Shown here: positions 6,419 to 14,812 of the stretch, piece by piece
How the letters are laid out: each line of letters opens with the position of its first letter
Numbering within the stretch: position 1 is the stretch's first letter
Assembly (NCBI GenBank): GCA_018667205.1
Contig: JABIVN010000306.1
Coordinates: 1 to 15,919, forward strand
Reading direction: 5' to 3'
Length of the DNA: 15,919 nt
Source: Gammaproteobacteria bacterium
GTDB lineage: Bacteria > Pseudomonadota > Gammaproteobacteria > Pseudomonadales > Azotimanducaceae
The notes under the pieces: model-generated
Databases searched by the model: none
What the model was told of the DNA's origin: nothing
The model's input: only the letters and a program-made list of their open reading frames with translations
Translations under genes and position numbers: made by a program

Positions 6419-7770
6419 TGGAACCCGAAGAAATTACCAGGCAATCTGCGGTTGTCCAAATTAAAAACCTGATCGGGTCTCGCTCCAAAAAAGAGATTCA
6501 ACGACTACTAGATGAACTCGAACCCCAGGACATCGCAGATGTTCTCGAGTCTTCCCCACCCGTTCAGCGCACTATGTTGTGGGAACTGTTCGATGAATCA
6601 CAGCAAAGTGAAATCATCCAGCACATTGACGAAGACGTTGTACTATCTCTGCTCAGCGACAAGTCTGGTGAACAGATCGCAACTGTTCTTGAACAGACGG
6701 ATGACGACGACACCGCTGATATCCTTCAACAACTACCAGCCGACCTAATCCAGGAGGTTCTGGAGGCCATGGACGCCCAGGACCGAAGCCGAGTCGAGAA
6801 TCTACTGGCTTATCCTGAGGATACGGCTGGGGGCATGATGAATACAGATACTATTTCTGTCCGGCCACAGGTTACTTTAGATGTTGTTCTAAGGTACCTG
6901 CGCAGACATTCAGAATTGCCATCAATGACTGACAGTGTTTTCGTGGTCAACTCAACGGATGAATTTGTCGGCTTGCTGCCACTGGCAACACTACTTGTTT
7001 CTAACCCTTCGTTGACCGTCAGCGAGATGATGGTCACTAAAATAGAAGCCATTCCGGCCGATATGTCCGAACACGATGTTGCTGCAAAATTCGAGCGATA
7101 CGATCTGGTCTCAGCACCCGTAATAGACCAGGACAACAGATTTTTGGGAAGAATCACTATCGATGATGTCGTAGACGTCATCATCGACGAAGCCGATCAT
7201 TCTATTTTAGGCATGGCAGGTTTGAACGAAGACTCTGACATTTTTGCGCCCATTGTTAAAACCGCAAAAAGTCGCGCTATTTGGCTTGGGGCAAACCTCA
7301 TGACCGCGTTTATTGCAGCATCCGTCATTGATGTTTTTAAGGACACCATCGAAAAAGTCGTTGCACTGGCAGTTCTTATGCCTATTGTTGCAAGCATGGG
7401 TGGCGTTGCAGGGAGCCAGACCCTGACACTATTTATTCGAAACATGGCACAGGACGAACTGTTTGCTAATAACCTGGCTTGGCTAACCCGGCGAGAGGTT
7501 GCCGTAGGCGCCATCAACGGTTGTCTTTGGGCATTTGTGGTCGCCGTTGCGACATCTATATTTTTTAATGACATTCACCTTGGCCTCATTATCGCGGCCG
7601 CGTTGATTATCAACTTGCTAACCGCCGCTTTATCCGGCGCTTTGTTACCTAACTTTCTAAGATCGATCGGAATTGATCCCGCTATCGCCGGCACAGTCGT
7701 ACTAACAACGATCACTGATGTTGTCGGATTCCTGTCATTTCTTGGCTTAGCCACCCTTTTCTACGCATGA
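6418..7770 (+). CDS. mgtE: MgtE-family magnesium channel/transporter
   Basis: 450 residues, the standard MgtE plan: N-terminal helical superfamily domain (about 10-125, with repeated LxxLxPQDIADVLES-like and TADILQQLP motifs), two CBS domains (about 135-260, ending RITIDDVVDVI), a linking helix, then a five-helix pore domain (about 285-450). Pore signatures are PIVASMGGVAGSQTL and ITDVVGFLSFLGLATL near the end, the latter with the Asp (about 434) that in Thermus MgtE lies in the magnesium pore. In that protein the cytosolic domains sense magnesium and close the channel. The start is GTG, sharing one base with the ptsO stop, so expression is probably tied to the nitrogen PTS genes. darP follows after 7 bp. 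Cobalt transport is also reported for the family. Confidence 0.94.
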   Translation: MEPEEITRQSAVVQIKNLIGSRSKKEIQRLLDELEPQDIADVLESSPPVQRTMLWELFDESQQSEIIQHIDEDVVLSLLSDKSGEQIATVLEQTDDDDTADILQQLPADLIQEVLEAMDAQDRSRVENLLAYPEDTAGGMMNTDTISVRPQVTLDVVLRYLRRHSELPSMTDSVFVVNSTDEFVGLLPLATLLVSNPSLTVSEMMVTKIEAIPADMSEHDVAAKFERYDLVSAPVIDQDNRFLGRITIDDVVDVIIDEADHSILGMAGLNEDSDIFAPIVKTAKSRAIWLGANLMTAFIAASVIDVFKDTIEKVVALAVLMPIVASMGGVAGSQTLTLFIRNMAQDELFANNLAWLTRREVAVGAINGCLWAFVVAVATSIFFNDIHLGLIIAAALIINLLTAALSGALLPNFLRSIGIDPAIAGTVVLTTITDVVGFLSFLGLATLFYA

Positions 7771-7777
7771 CTCTCAC

Positions 7778-8281
7778 ATGAATAAAACAATAAAAACTGA
7801 TGCCAATAACGACCCAAGCAAATCACAGAAAAAACGTGACAGGGATGGGTTAAGAGAACTAGGCGACCGATTGACGGCGCTATCTCCTGATCACCTTGCC
7901 AAGGTCGACAATGACCAGGTCAGGGAGGCAGTGGAAGCCGCCAGAAAAATCACCAAGGGCAACGCGAGGAAACGCCAGATACAGTACATTGCCAAGCTAC
8001 TTTCACGGATCGACGTCGACCCAATCAGGAACATCATAGAGACGCTTGACGCGAGCAGTGCAGCCTATATCCAGAAGTACCACCAACTGGAATCCTGGAG
8101 AGAGAGGCTGGTTGATGGACATCCCGAGGCGCTGTCAGAAGTGCTGGATACATTCCCGCACGCAGACAGACAACAGCTTAGGCACCTGGTTCGCAAAGCC
8201 TGTGACGAACGCAAAACTGGACAACAAACGACTCACTTTAGGAGGCTGTTCCAGTTCCTGAAAGCTCTTTCTGAAGAATAG
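7778..8281 (+). CDS. darP: Ribosome-associated protein DarP (YjgA, DUF615)
   Basis: 167 residues. The family is recognisable from the DGLRELGDRLTALSPDHLAKV region (about 24-44), ARKITKGNARKRQIQYIAKL (51-70), and the C-terminal HFRRLFQFLKALSEE. In E. coli the protein (183 residues) associates with late precursors of the 50S subunit and assists assembly, particularly of the peptidyl-transferase centre. The N-terminal 25 residues are lysine- and asparagine-rich and probably disordered, as usual. It follows mgtE by 7 bp in the same direction and has only a weak ribosome binding site. In other gammaproteobacteria darP is usually next to pmbA (tldE), which is absent here. Its TAG stop lies inside the first unit of the 16-bp tandem array. 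Confidence 0.92.
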   Translation: MNKTIKTDANNDPSKSQKKRDRDGLRELGDRLTALSPDHLAKVDNDQVREAVEAARKITKGNARKRQIQYIAKLLSRIDVDPIRNIIETLDASSAAYIQKYHQLESWRERLVDGHPEALSEVLDTFPHADRQQLRHLVRKACDERKTGQQTTHFRRLFQFLKALSEE

Positions 8282-8356
8282 AGGATCTTGAAAATAGAGG
8301 GCCTTGGGTATAGAGGGCCTTGAGAATAGAGGGCCTTGGGTATAGAGGGTTCACGG
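8277..8356. repeat. Array of 16-bp tandem units between darP and yhdP
   Basis: Five head-to-tail 16-mers starting at 8277, 8293, 8309, 8325 and 8341. Units 2 and 4 are identical (AATAGAGGGCCTTGGG); unit 3 differs from them at two positions (TATAGAGGGCCTTGAG), unit 1 has drifted at four positions, and unit 5 keeps only the first half well. The first unit contains the darP stop (8279-8281) and the last runs over the yhdP stop (8351-8353), so the array fills the whole convergent gap. The unit length is not a multiple of three and no strong hairpin plus T-run is visible, so this is neither coding nor an obvious terminator. Confidence 0.95.
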
Positions 8357-11300
8357 ACTATTCGCGGGAGTTTCACGTACTGTGTTGTTAAAAATAGTGA
8401 CGAACTGAATATCCGGTTCTTCAATCGAGCCACTAATTTTATATTTCGCGCTACTCATTTGGTTAATCTGGTTCTTAAATACTTTCTGCGCAAGCATTAC
8501 ACCAACTCCCGCTAATGGTCCTGTCGCGACGGCACTGTAGGCTGCATACCATGGCAGTGTGCGCCCAACCGGTAAGGTGACAATCATATCGTTGTCCAGC
8601 GTCCTCGTGGCAAGATTCATGCTCCCTCCGACAGTAAACTTACCACCGCTCCCATCGATGACGATAGGTTCCTGAACGACCACTGCACCCTTATCGAACG
8701 ACATAACACCTTTTACTTCGGTAAACTCAAAGCCATCATCAATAACGTCTGAAAAATCAAGCCTGAACCGACGAGCAAGGGAAGCAAAATCAAATATACC
8801 GAGCAGTTTTAGCGCGCCACCTGTTTCGGCCTGCACGAAACGACCAGTACCTTCCAAAATTTCAATTTCACCCGTTACGCTCTCGATATCCACCATGGCG
8901 GGGGACCCTTCCCAGCTCAAGTCAGCCGTAAGCTTTAGTCCCTCGCCTTCGATACTTGAGGCGAAACCGAATTTTTGTTGCGCTTCTGACAGGTCATCAA
9001 TCGCTATGTCGCCTGAAAATCGACTGACGTGTTGGCCATCCTCATACCGCCATTCACCCAGACTTCCCGCGGCCACCTGCACGCCATGCGCAACCACCGC
9101 AAGGTCTTCAAACCTTCCCCCGTTTTCAATAGCTCTGTAATTGAAAGACCAATGCCCGAAATCCTCGCCGTCCAGCAATAATTGTCCCGTGCTGAAATCG
9201 ACATCCGTAACCTCCAACGGATTCACATCGTAAAGTGGGTCTGTCGCACCAATCTCACTTTCGAAATTCAGCCAGTTGAGTTTAACGTTCAACGGGGCAT
9301 CATCGTCGTCCGGAATCATCACTTGACCGTCAAGCATTTCGTTTCGCAGACCTGCAATCCATTGGTCGTCCCCTCGGGTGACGACCATCTCGACATCGTC
9401 CAATGGCTGGTAATACAACAGAAATTCATCAATGCTTAACTCAACCAATGCGACGTTCGCTGCTATCTCATCTTCGATCGACACATCCGAGATCTGGCCA
9501 AACGCTTCGGTGACAGTTTCCCATGCCCTAAAGTCCAGGAAAGGTAATTCTCCCGACATCCTGATGGCATCAAAAGTTACCGCTCCGTATGCAGTTGCGC
9601 CGAAATGAACTCTACCACCAGTGGCGATGCCATCCTCAATCTTCAACGAAGCGTTTATATTATCGCCCATCGACAAGTCGATCCGATAACCCGGTTCGTT
9701 AAAGGTTTGTCGGTACCTAAATTCATGGACTGCATCCCTAACGGGTTTTGACAGGGGCTCCGGAAGATCAACCACCACTCCTGTTAAATCAGAAAACGCT
9801 TCGACATAGACTTTGTCCATGACACCGCCATAAGGAACATGGATTTCTGTCGTATAATCAAAAACACCGCTCGCTCGGCTGAGCAGAATCTGATCGGACC
9901 ATTCATAAAGGTCCGGCACGTCTATGGAACCATCAACGTGAACTACTATCTCTCCACCCTCGCCATAAAATTGGTTTGAAATCCTGCCGCTGATCCCACG
10001 GCCAAAAGTCATCCCCGTAAACCCGGAAGAGCTAAGCCCACGCTCATTGCTATAGCGAATATCTCCAGTCAGCCGGGCAACACCCAAATCAAAATCAGGC
10101 ATCTGTAAAACAGCATTTTCGATGCTAACCAAAACATCAGAACGTACTTCTTCTTCACCCCGGACACCAATTGGAACCTCGATCTCGACAATAGCCTGCA
10201 TCTCACCCTCAGCAGACCATTGGTCAGCCATATTAGCCGTAGTCTCCGCAAGCGGCGTTTCTTGCAAGGTACGAATTGCATCTCCGAACGGTCCCGTCAA
10301 AAGGGCCGAGACCATCACAGAGTCAGCCCGCCCTGTGTCTGGAATAAGAACCAGTACGTCAATATTCGCGACATCGCTGGAATAAACCTTGCCAGTTGCG
10401 TCATTCGTAAGCACCTGGTGGTTGTCAATATGAATGGTAGCCGAAAGGTCAGTTACTGACGGCCAATCGGGATGATATTCAACCTCTGTGTTTTCGACCT
10501 TAAGGTAGAAATCATGAGCCTTTCGAACTATCGGAGAACCCCTGAACAGTGCGCCATGTACGGTCACACCGGCTTCATTTGATCGCCCTCCCTTAACTGC
10601 TGATTCGATCCATGAACGTAGGTTTTCAGGTATCGGCTTGGGGATATAGGCATCGACTGCTAACAACTCAACATCTTCTACACCGATTGTTAAGCCCCAT
10701 GTCTGGAGGTCCCTGCTCGCGGGCAGGTTCATAGACAATTTCCCGTAGGCTGAAAGATCCCCCTCTAACATTTCAATTAGCCCACTGGTCACGGAGACAC
10801 TATCTTCGCCGATCCGATAAACCAAACGCCCTCGGCCAGAGTCAAAGCTCCAGGGTGAATCGAACATGTTTTCAAAATTCATTTCAAATTGATCGTTGTC
10901 AATATCAAGGTATCCCCGATCGGGTTGCAACGACACAAAACCGTTTAGTCGATCAATCGAGGGGATTCCCAAATAAGCTTCGACAGAGAAGTCGACAATA
11001 CGACTGACCAAATGTTGATTCCCGTCGCCAGGCTCTGAAGTGAAAAGCAGGTCCTTTAATTCACCATTAGGGGATAAAGACAACAGCGCGTTTGACAACC
11101 TCTCGGGCAACAACGCTTTTTGACCTGCAAAAGCGATTACCCGAGTAAGTGCAGAAACGTCCACAGAGTCAAGTTGACCTGCCAGGGATGCCCCTAAAGG
11201 CCCTGAGTCTATCGCGAGAGCAATATTATCGAGCTCATATTCGAACGCGCCCTGTCTTAGCCGAACGTTTGGAATCGACAAGGTACCACGACCAATAGAC

Positions 11301-12217
11301 GCCCCGTGAAATCGGAACCTTGCTGTGGCCTCATCCAGCACGTTGTGGCTTTCGCCCTCCAAGGAGACATTAGCCAACTCGATTACACCCGTCAGGTCTA
11401 AGGAATCGGGTTCGAGCGTCAGCCAGATTTTAGTCGTTAGCTTGGCTGCAGACAATCGTCGTCCCGCGAACTCGACAGCGGGTGTCAGACCTTCAAGATC
11501 AATTTCCGGTGCTTCAAGATAAAGCTTGGAGATGAAATCGGATTCCCTTAAGTCTCCCTGATAATAACCGAATAGGCTCAATCGATGACGCAACGTCGTA
11601 CCGTCAGGTTGTTCCCTTTCCAGAAAAAGAGGAAAAGAAACCTGCTTCACTTCATCTACAACGCTAACGATCCAGGGCTGCCCCAAATCCGATACAAGTC
11701 GCATTTCTAATTTAGGCCCAATGAGCGCAAGGTTTAGCCCCTCCACCTTTAGCGACTCAAGATGTGGCAGGGAGTCAAGTATATAGTCTACATTTAAGGT
11801 CCCGTCCCCGCGCCTAAAACCCTTTACCCAGAAGCCCTTTTCGTCCTGCTCAATTGCGAACCTGATACCAGAAATCTCAATTTCCGTCACAACCGGGACA
11901 CCACTCATCAAGCTTCGGACAGAATCAACCCTAAGGACGAGCCTATCTATATCAAGGGCAGGTTCGCCAAGTGGCTTTACGGATATGTCTCTAACAATGA
12001 AGCGTGGGTCATGTACCCGCCAATCTCCTGCGATAGCACCAATCTCAACGAAGTCCAGACCACTGCTTTGAAGGTAATGTTCAATTCGATGCTGATTAGT
12101 TTCAACCCAGAGCGCAGCCAACCGGCCAAGAGACAGGTACACGGCAGCGATCACCAGTATTCCAAGCACTAGCCACAGGCTGCTTCTGAAGAACCCTTTC
12201 GTGATTCGAAGCAGCAT
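8351..12217 (-). CDS. yhdP: YhdP family AsmA-like phospholipid transport protein
   Basis: 1288 residues (E. coli YhdP about 1266). One N-terminal membrane segment (about 12-34, SSLWLVLGILVIAAVYLSLG) anchors a very long periplasmic part made mostly of alternating beta strands, as expected for the AsmA/TamB/VPS13-like group that forms a hydrophobic groove. The C-terminal block with LPWYAAYSAVATGPLAGVG, then LAQKVFKNQI and YKISGSIEEPDIQF is characteristic of the YhdP subfamily. In E. coli, YhdP, TamB and YdbH act redundantly to move phospholipid from the inner to the outer membrane. It starts directly after the rng TAG stop with no gap, so it is probably expressed with the mre-maf-rng operon. 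The next gene in many relatives, tldD, is missing. Its product belongs functionally with the LPS transport genes on the other strand. Confidence 0.93.
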   Translation of the reverse strand: MLLRITKGFFRSSLWLVLGILVIAAVYLSLGRLAALWVETNQHRIEHYLQSSGLDFVEIGAIAGDWRVHDPRFIVRDISVKPLGEPALDIDRLVLRVDSVRSLMSGVPVVTEIEISGIRFAIEQDEKGFWVKGFRRGDGTLNVDYILDSLPHLESLKVEGLNLALIGPKLEMRLVSDLGQPWIVSVVDEVKQVSFPLFLEREQPDGTTLRHRLSLFGYYQGDLRESDFISKLYLEAPEIDLEGLTPAVEFAGRRLSAAKLTTKIWLTLEPDSLDLTGVIELANVSLEGESHNVLDEATARFRFHGASIGRGTLSIPNVRLRQGAFEYELDNIALAIDSGPLGASLAGQLDSVDVSALTRVIAFAGQKALLPERLSNALLSLSPNGELKDLLFTSEPGDGNQHLVSRIVDFSVEAYLGIPSIDRLNGFVSLQPDRGYLDIDNDQFEMNFENMFDSPWSFDSGRGRLVYRIGEDSVSVTSGLIEMLEGDLSAYGKLSMNLPASRDLQTWGLTIGVEDVELLAVDAYIPKPIPENLRSWIESAVKGGRSNEAGVTVHGALFRGSPIVRKAHDFYLKVENTEVEYHPDWPSVTDLSATIHIDNHQVLTNDATGKVYSSDVANIDVLVLIPDTGRADSVMVSALLTGPFGDAIRTLQETPLAETTANMADQWSAEGEMQAIVEIEVPIGVRGEEEVRSDVLVSIENAVLQMPDFDLGVARLTGDIRYSNERGLSSSGFTGMTFGRGISGRISNQFYGEGGEIVVHVDGSIDVPDLYEWSDQILLSRASGVFDYTTEIHVPYGGVMDKVYVEAFSDLTGVVVDLPEPLSKPVRDAVHEFRYRQTFNEPGYRIDLSMGDNINASLKIEDGIATGGRVHFGATAYGAVTFDAIRMSGELPFLDFRAWETVTEAFGQISDVSIEDEIAANVALVELSIDEFLLYYQPLDDVEMVVTRGDDQWIAGLRNEMLDGQVMIPDDDDAPLNVKLNWLNFESEIGATDPLYDVNPLEVTDVDFSTGQLLLDGEDFGHWSFNYRAIENGGRFEDLAVVAHGVQVAAGSLGEWRYEDGQHVSRFSGDIAIDDLSEAQQKFGFASSIEGEGLKLTADLSWEGSPAMVDIESVTGEIEILEGTGRFVQAETGGALKLLGIFDFASLARRFRLDFSDVIDDGFEFTEVKGVMSFDKGAVVVQEPIVIDGSGGKFTVGGSMNLATRTLDNDMIVTLPVGRTLPWYAAYSAVATGPLAGVGVMLAQKVFKNQINQMSSAKYKISGSIEEPDIQFVTIFNNTVRETPANSP

Positions 12218-13705
12218 CTACTTAGCCTGAGCCCTCTCGATAATAGAGATGACAATGTCGTATTGCTCCTGGGTGTACCCTGGCTCAACCTGGCACGAGA
12301 TGTCAGCATCGAGTAGTTTTGCCAACTCTCGGACATTCTCAGCCTGCTCATCTATCAGTCTGTCGACAACCGTTTGTGAAGCCATAATGAGACATTCTTT
12401 GCCTGTTACGTCCCTTGCCTTACGCTGCAGCTTTTTGAATATCTCTAGGCAAACAGACTCAGCGGACTTGATAAAACCACGACCATCACAAACCTCGCAG
12501 GGTTCACAAATCATTTTTAGCAAACTCCCATAGGCCCGCTTACGCGTCATTTCTACTAACCCAAGCTCTGATATTTGGGTGACATTGCATTTCACACGGT
12601 CCGATTGCTGTCCTTTCTCCAGCATACGAAGCACCTGACGCTTGTGTTCCTCGTTGACCATATCAATGAAATCGATAATCACAATACCGCCAATATTACG
12701 CAGCCTCAGCTGTCGTGGTATTGCCGAGGCAGCCTCAAGATTAGTTCGATACATTGTCTCCTCAAGGTCTTTTTTACCCACGTATGCGCCGGTATTAACG
12801 TCAACCGTCGTCATCGCTTCGGTTTGGTCAATTACCAGGTAACCCCCAGACTTCAGCGGTACTTTCCGATCAAGGGCAGCTTCAATCTGATCATCCAGTT
12901 GGTGCATATCAAACAGCATCAGATCTGATGGTATCTCCTTGAGGCAACTTTCTTTTTCAGGGATATAGTCAGACAAAAATCTGCCAAGGATTGTGTGAGT
13001 TTCCGCATGATCAACCAGGATACCGTTCGTGTTTGTATTAATGATATCTCGCATCACTCGCAGTGGCAGAGGCAGGTCTTCGTAGACAACTTCAGGGCTT
13101 TTGGCTGCTAATCCATCCCTGTAAATGCCTTCCCATCGACTTCGGAGGTATCCGGCATCCTTGATGATATCTTCACTTTTTGCGTTTTCTGCCGCAGTCC
13201 TGACAATAAACCCCTCGTCGCCGTCACTCAGGTCCTCGAGAATAGCCGCAAGTCGTTTACGTTCATTTTGATCTTCGATTCTCTGAGAAATGCCACTATG
13301 GGAACTACCAGGCAGATAAACAAGATATCGCGATGCGATAGAGAGATTACTGGTAATCCGCGCGCCTTTACTACCGATTGGTTCCTTGGTTACCTGCACC
13401 AATAGTTCCTGACGATCATATAAAAGGCTGGCAATCGCTGGATGCTCAACACCAGGCGCCTTGTCAAAAACCTCATGCCCATCGATAAGATCCGTCACAT
13501 GCATAAATGCGGCCTTCTCTTGTCCTATATCAACGAAAGCACTTTGCATTCCCGGAAGGATACGAACCACTTTCCCTTTATAAATATTGCCAATACTGCT
13601 TTTCGTCTCAGTTCGCTCTATAAAAACTTCCTGGAGTAAACCCTGCTCGACGACCCCTACTCGAGTCTCGTTCGCAGATACATTGATGAATATTTCTTCA
13701 GCCAT
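12218..13705 (-). CDS. rng: Ribonuclease G
   Basis: 495 residues, close to E. coli RNase G (489) and lacking the long scaffold tail of RNase E. An S1 RNA-binding domain lies at about 38-125 (NIYKGKVVRILPGMQSAFVD then IGQEKAAFMH). The DNase-I-like catalytic domain carries the magnesium-binding aspartates Asp302 (TTVDVNTGAYVG) and Asp345 (IVIIDFIDM), which correspond to RNase E Asp303 and Asp346. The zinc-link cysteines are Cys403 and Cys406 in CEVCDGRG; an additional Cys400 precedes them. RNase G processes the 5' end of 16S rRNA and turns over some mRNAs. It follows maf by 10 bp and abuts yhdP, the conserved mreBCD-maf-rng-yhdP order. The ATG start gives the canonical MAEEIFINVSANETRVGVVE. Confidence 0.96.
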   Translation of the reverse strand: MAEEIFINVSANETRVGVVEQGLLQEVFIERTETKSSIGNIYKGKVVRILPGMQSAFVDIGQEKAAFMHVTDLIDGHEVFDKAPGVEHPAIASLLYDRQELLVQVTKEPIGSKGARITSNLSIASRYLVYLPGSSHSGISQRIEDQNERKRLAAILEDLSDGDEGFIVRTAAENAKSEDIIKDAGYLRSRWEGIYRDGLAAKSPEVVYEDLPLPLRVMRDIINTNTNGILVDHAETHTILGRFLSDYIPEKESCLKEIPSDLMLFDMHQLDDQIEAALDRKVPLKSGGYLVIDQTEAMTTVDVNTGAYVGKKDLEETMYRTNLEAASAIPRQLRLRNIGGIVIIDFIDMVNEEHKRQVLRMLEKGQQSDRVKCNVTQISELGLVEMTRKRAYGSLLKMICEPCEVCDGRGFIKSAESVCLEIFKKLQRKARDVTGKECLIMASQTVVDRLIDEQAENVRELAKLLDADISCQVEPGYTQEQYDIVISIIERAQAK

Positions 13706-13715
13706 CTCGCCTGCC

Positions 13716-14315
13716 TTAACCTAATGAAGATTCTTTCTGTCCGAGACAGTCAATAGAAAAGTCTCTTAGCATCAATATGGTTTCGCTAAGCGGTAAACCA
13801 ATTACGTTTGAATAACTTCCGGTAAGCGTCTCCACGAATGCCGCTCCGGCCCCCTGTAAACCATAAGACCCCGCCTTATCCTGCGGTTCGCCGGTTTCCC
13901 AGTACCAGGCTATTTCTCTTTCATCCAGCTGCCGGAAGGTTACTTCAGTTCTGACACAGAAGGTCTCCGTTCTGGACCCTCGACAAATTGAAACACCTGT
14001 TAAAACGTCATGCCTCGTCCCCGAAAGTTCATTTAAAATTTGCACGCTATGTTCTTTTGATTCCGGTTTCCCCAGTATGTTCCCGTGCAACACGACAGTC
14101 GTGTCCGCCGCAAGAATCACCACTTTACTGTCGTGTTTTCTCGCGACCGCCTGTGATTTTTTTTTAGATAGCCGAGTAACATAAACCTCCGGTGCTTCCC
14201 CTGTTAATAAGGATTCATCCACATCCGGCGGTTCTACCCGAAAAACAATTCCCAGTTGCTCAAGCAAAAGCTTCCGCCTTGGTGAGCCACTGGCAAGAAT
14301 CAGATTAGCTGTCAT
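13716..14315 (-). CDS. maf: Maf-like nucleoside triphosphate pyrophosphatase (YhdE type)
   Basis: 199 residues, usual for Maf. Signatures: the phosphate-binding SGSPRR loop (9-14), catalytic Asp71 in ILAADTTVVLHGNILGKP (67-84) and DKAGSYGLQGAG (146-157). The Maf1/YhdE branch hydrolyses dTTP, UTP and modified pyrimidine nucleotides to monophosphates, a house-cleaning role; in Bacillus Maf is linked to septum inhibition. The D-K-A-G-S-Y motif and the location in the mre operon favour the YhdE rather than the YceF branch. It overlaps the mreD stop by 4 bp, so translation is probably coupled, and rng starts 10 bp downstream. Confidence 0.94.
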   Translation of the reverse strand: MTANLILASGSPRRKLLLEQLGIVFRVEPPDVDESLLTGEAPEVYVTRLSKKKSQAVARKHDSKVVILAADTTVVLHGNILGKPESKEHSVQILNELSGTRHDVLTGVSICRGSRTETFCVRTEVTFRQLDEREIAWYWETGEPQDKAGSYGLQGAGAAFVETLTGSYSNVIGLPLSETILMLRDFSIDCLGQKESSLG

Positions 14316-14812
14316 GTCATCCCAACTCCCCGACGAAGGAATCTAAGTATCAGAAACACCCATGGCCATAAGAATGCCCCAGATAAAGCCGGGAGTAGAT
14401 ACCACAAACTCCAGTTTTTAAGACCGGCAATACTCTCGATCCAAAACCCAACCAGTTCATTGACGCCAAGAAGCGCGAAAAGAATGCTCGCCTGTTGCCA
14501 CACCGAAAACATTCTAAGCCGCTGGTAAAGACTCGCTGCAACATAAGCGATCAAAACATAAGACAACGCATGCTGGCCTATTAAACTGCCAAGCAATACG
14601 TCCACGACAATACCAGCCAACCAGGCAGTGAGAATGCCAACCCGATGCGGCAATGCAATGATCCAGTAAACAAGGACCATCGCTACCCAGTCAGGTCGAA
14701 GAAATCCCAGTTCTACAGGAGCAAATTGAGGCATCGGTACCACTGCGAGCACCATGCCTACAACGATCGTAATCCAAATGACGACCAGTCCCCCGGTCTT
14801 TTCGTCACCCAC
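14312..14812 (-). CDS. mreD: Rod shape-determining protein MreD
   Basis: Small integral membrane protein of the elongasome with about five to six hydrophobic segments. Visible family blocks are FLRPDWVAMVLVYWIIALPH and, at the C-terminus, GAFLWPWVFLILRFLRR. It sits in the inner membrane with MreC, linking MreB filaments to the cell-wall synthases RodA and PBP2. The start is uncertain because there is no ATG: the frame offers TTG (14831-14833), GTG (14822-14824) and GTG (14810-14812), giving 173, 170 and 166 residues. The last is chosen because it leaves about eight residues before the first membrane segment, as in E. coli MreD, and reduces overlap with mreC to 8 bp. Any of these starts lies inside the end of mreC, implying coupled translation. 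Confidence 0.9.
   Translation of the reverse strand: MGDEKTGGLVVIWITIVVGMVLAVVPMPQFAPVELGFLRPDWVAMVLVYWIIALPHRVGILTAWLAGIVVDVLLGSLIGQHALSYVLIAYVAASLYQRLRMFSVWQQASILFALLGVNELVGFWIESIAGLKNWSLWYLLPALSGAFLWPWVFLILRFLRRGVGMT

Noticed and set aside
8282..8350. 16-bp array as a CRISPR array or bidirectional terminator
   Set aside because: There are no spacers between units, no cas genes, and no stable stem with a T-run.
8233..8433. Minus-strand frame across the 16-bp array as a repeat protein
   Set aside because: The 16-bp unit shifts frame each time, and the frame overlaps the ends of both darP and yhdP; it is a shadow of the repeat.
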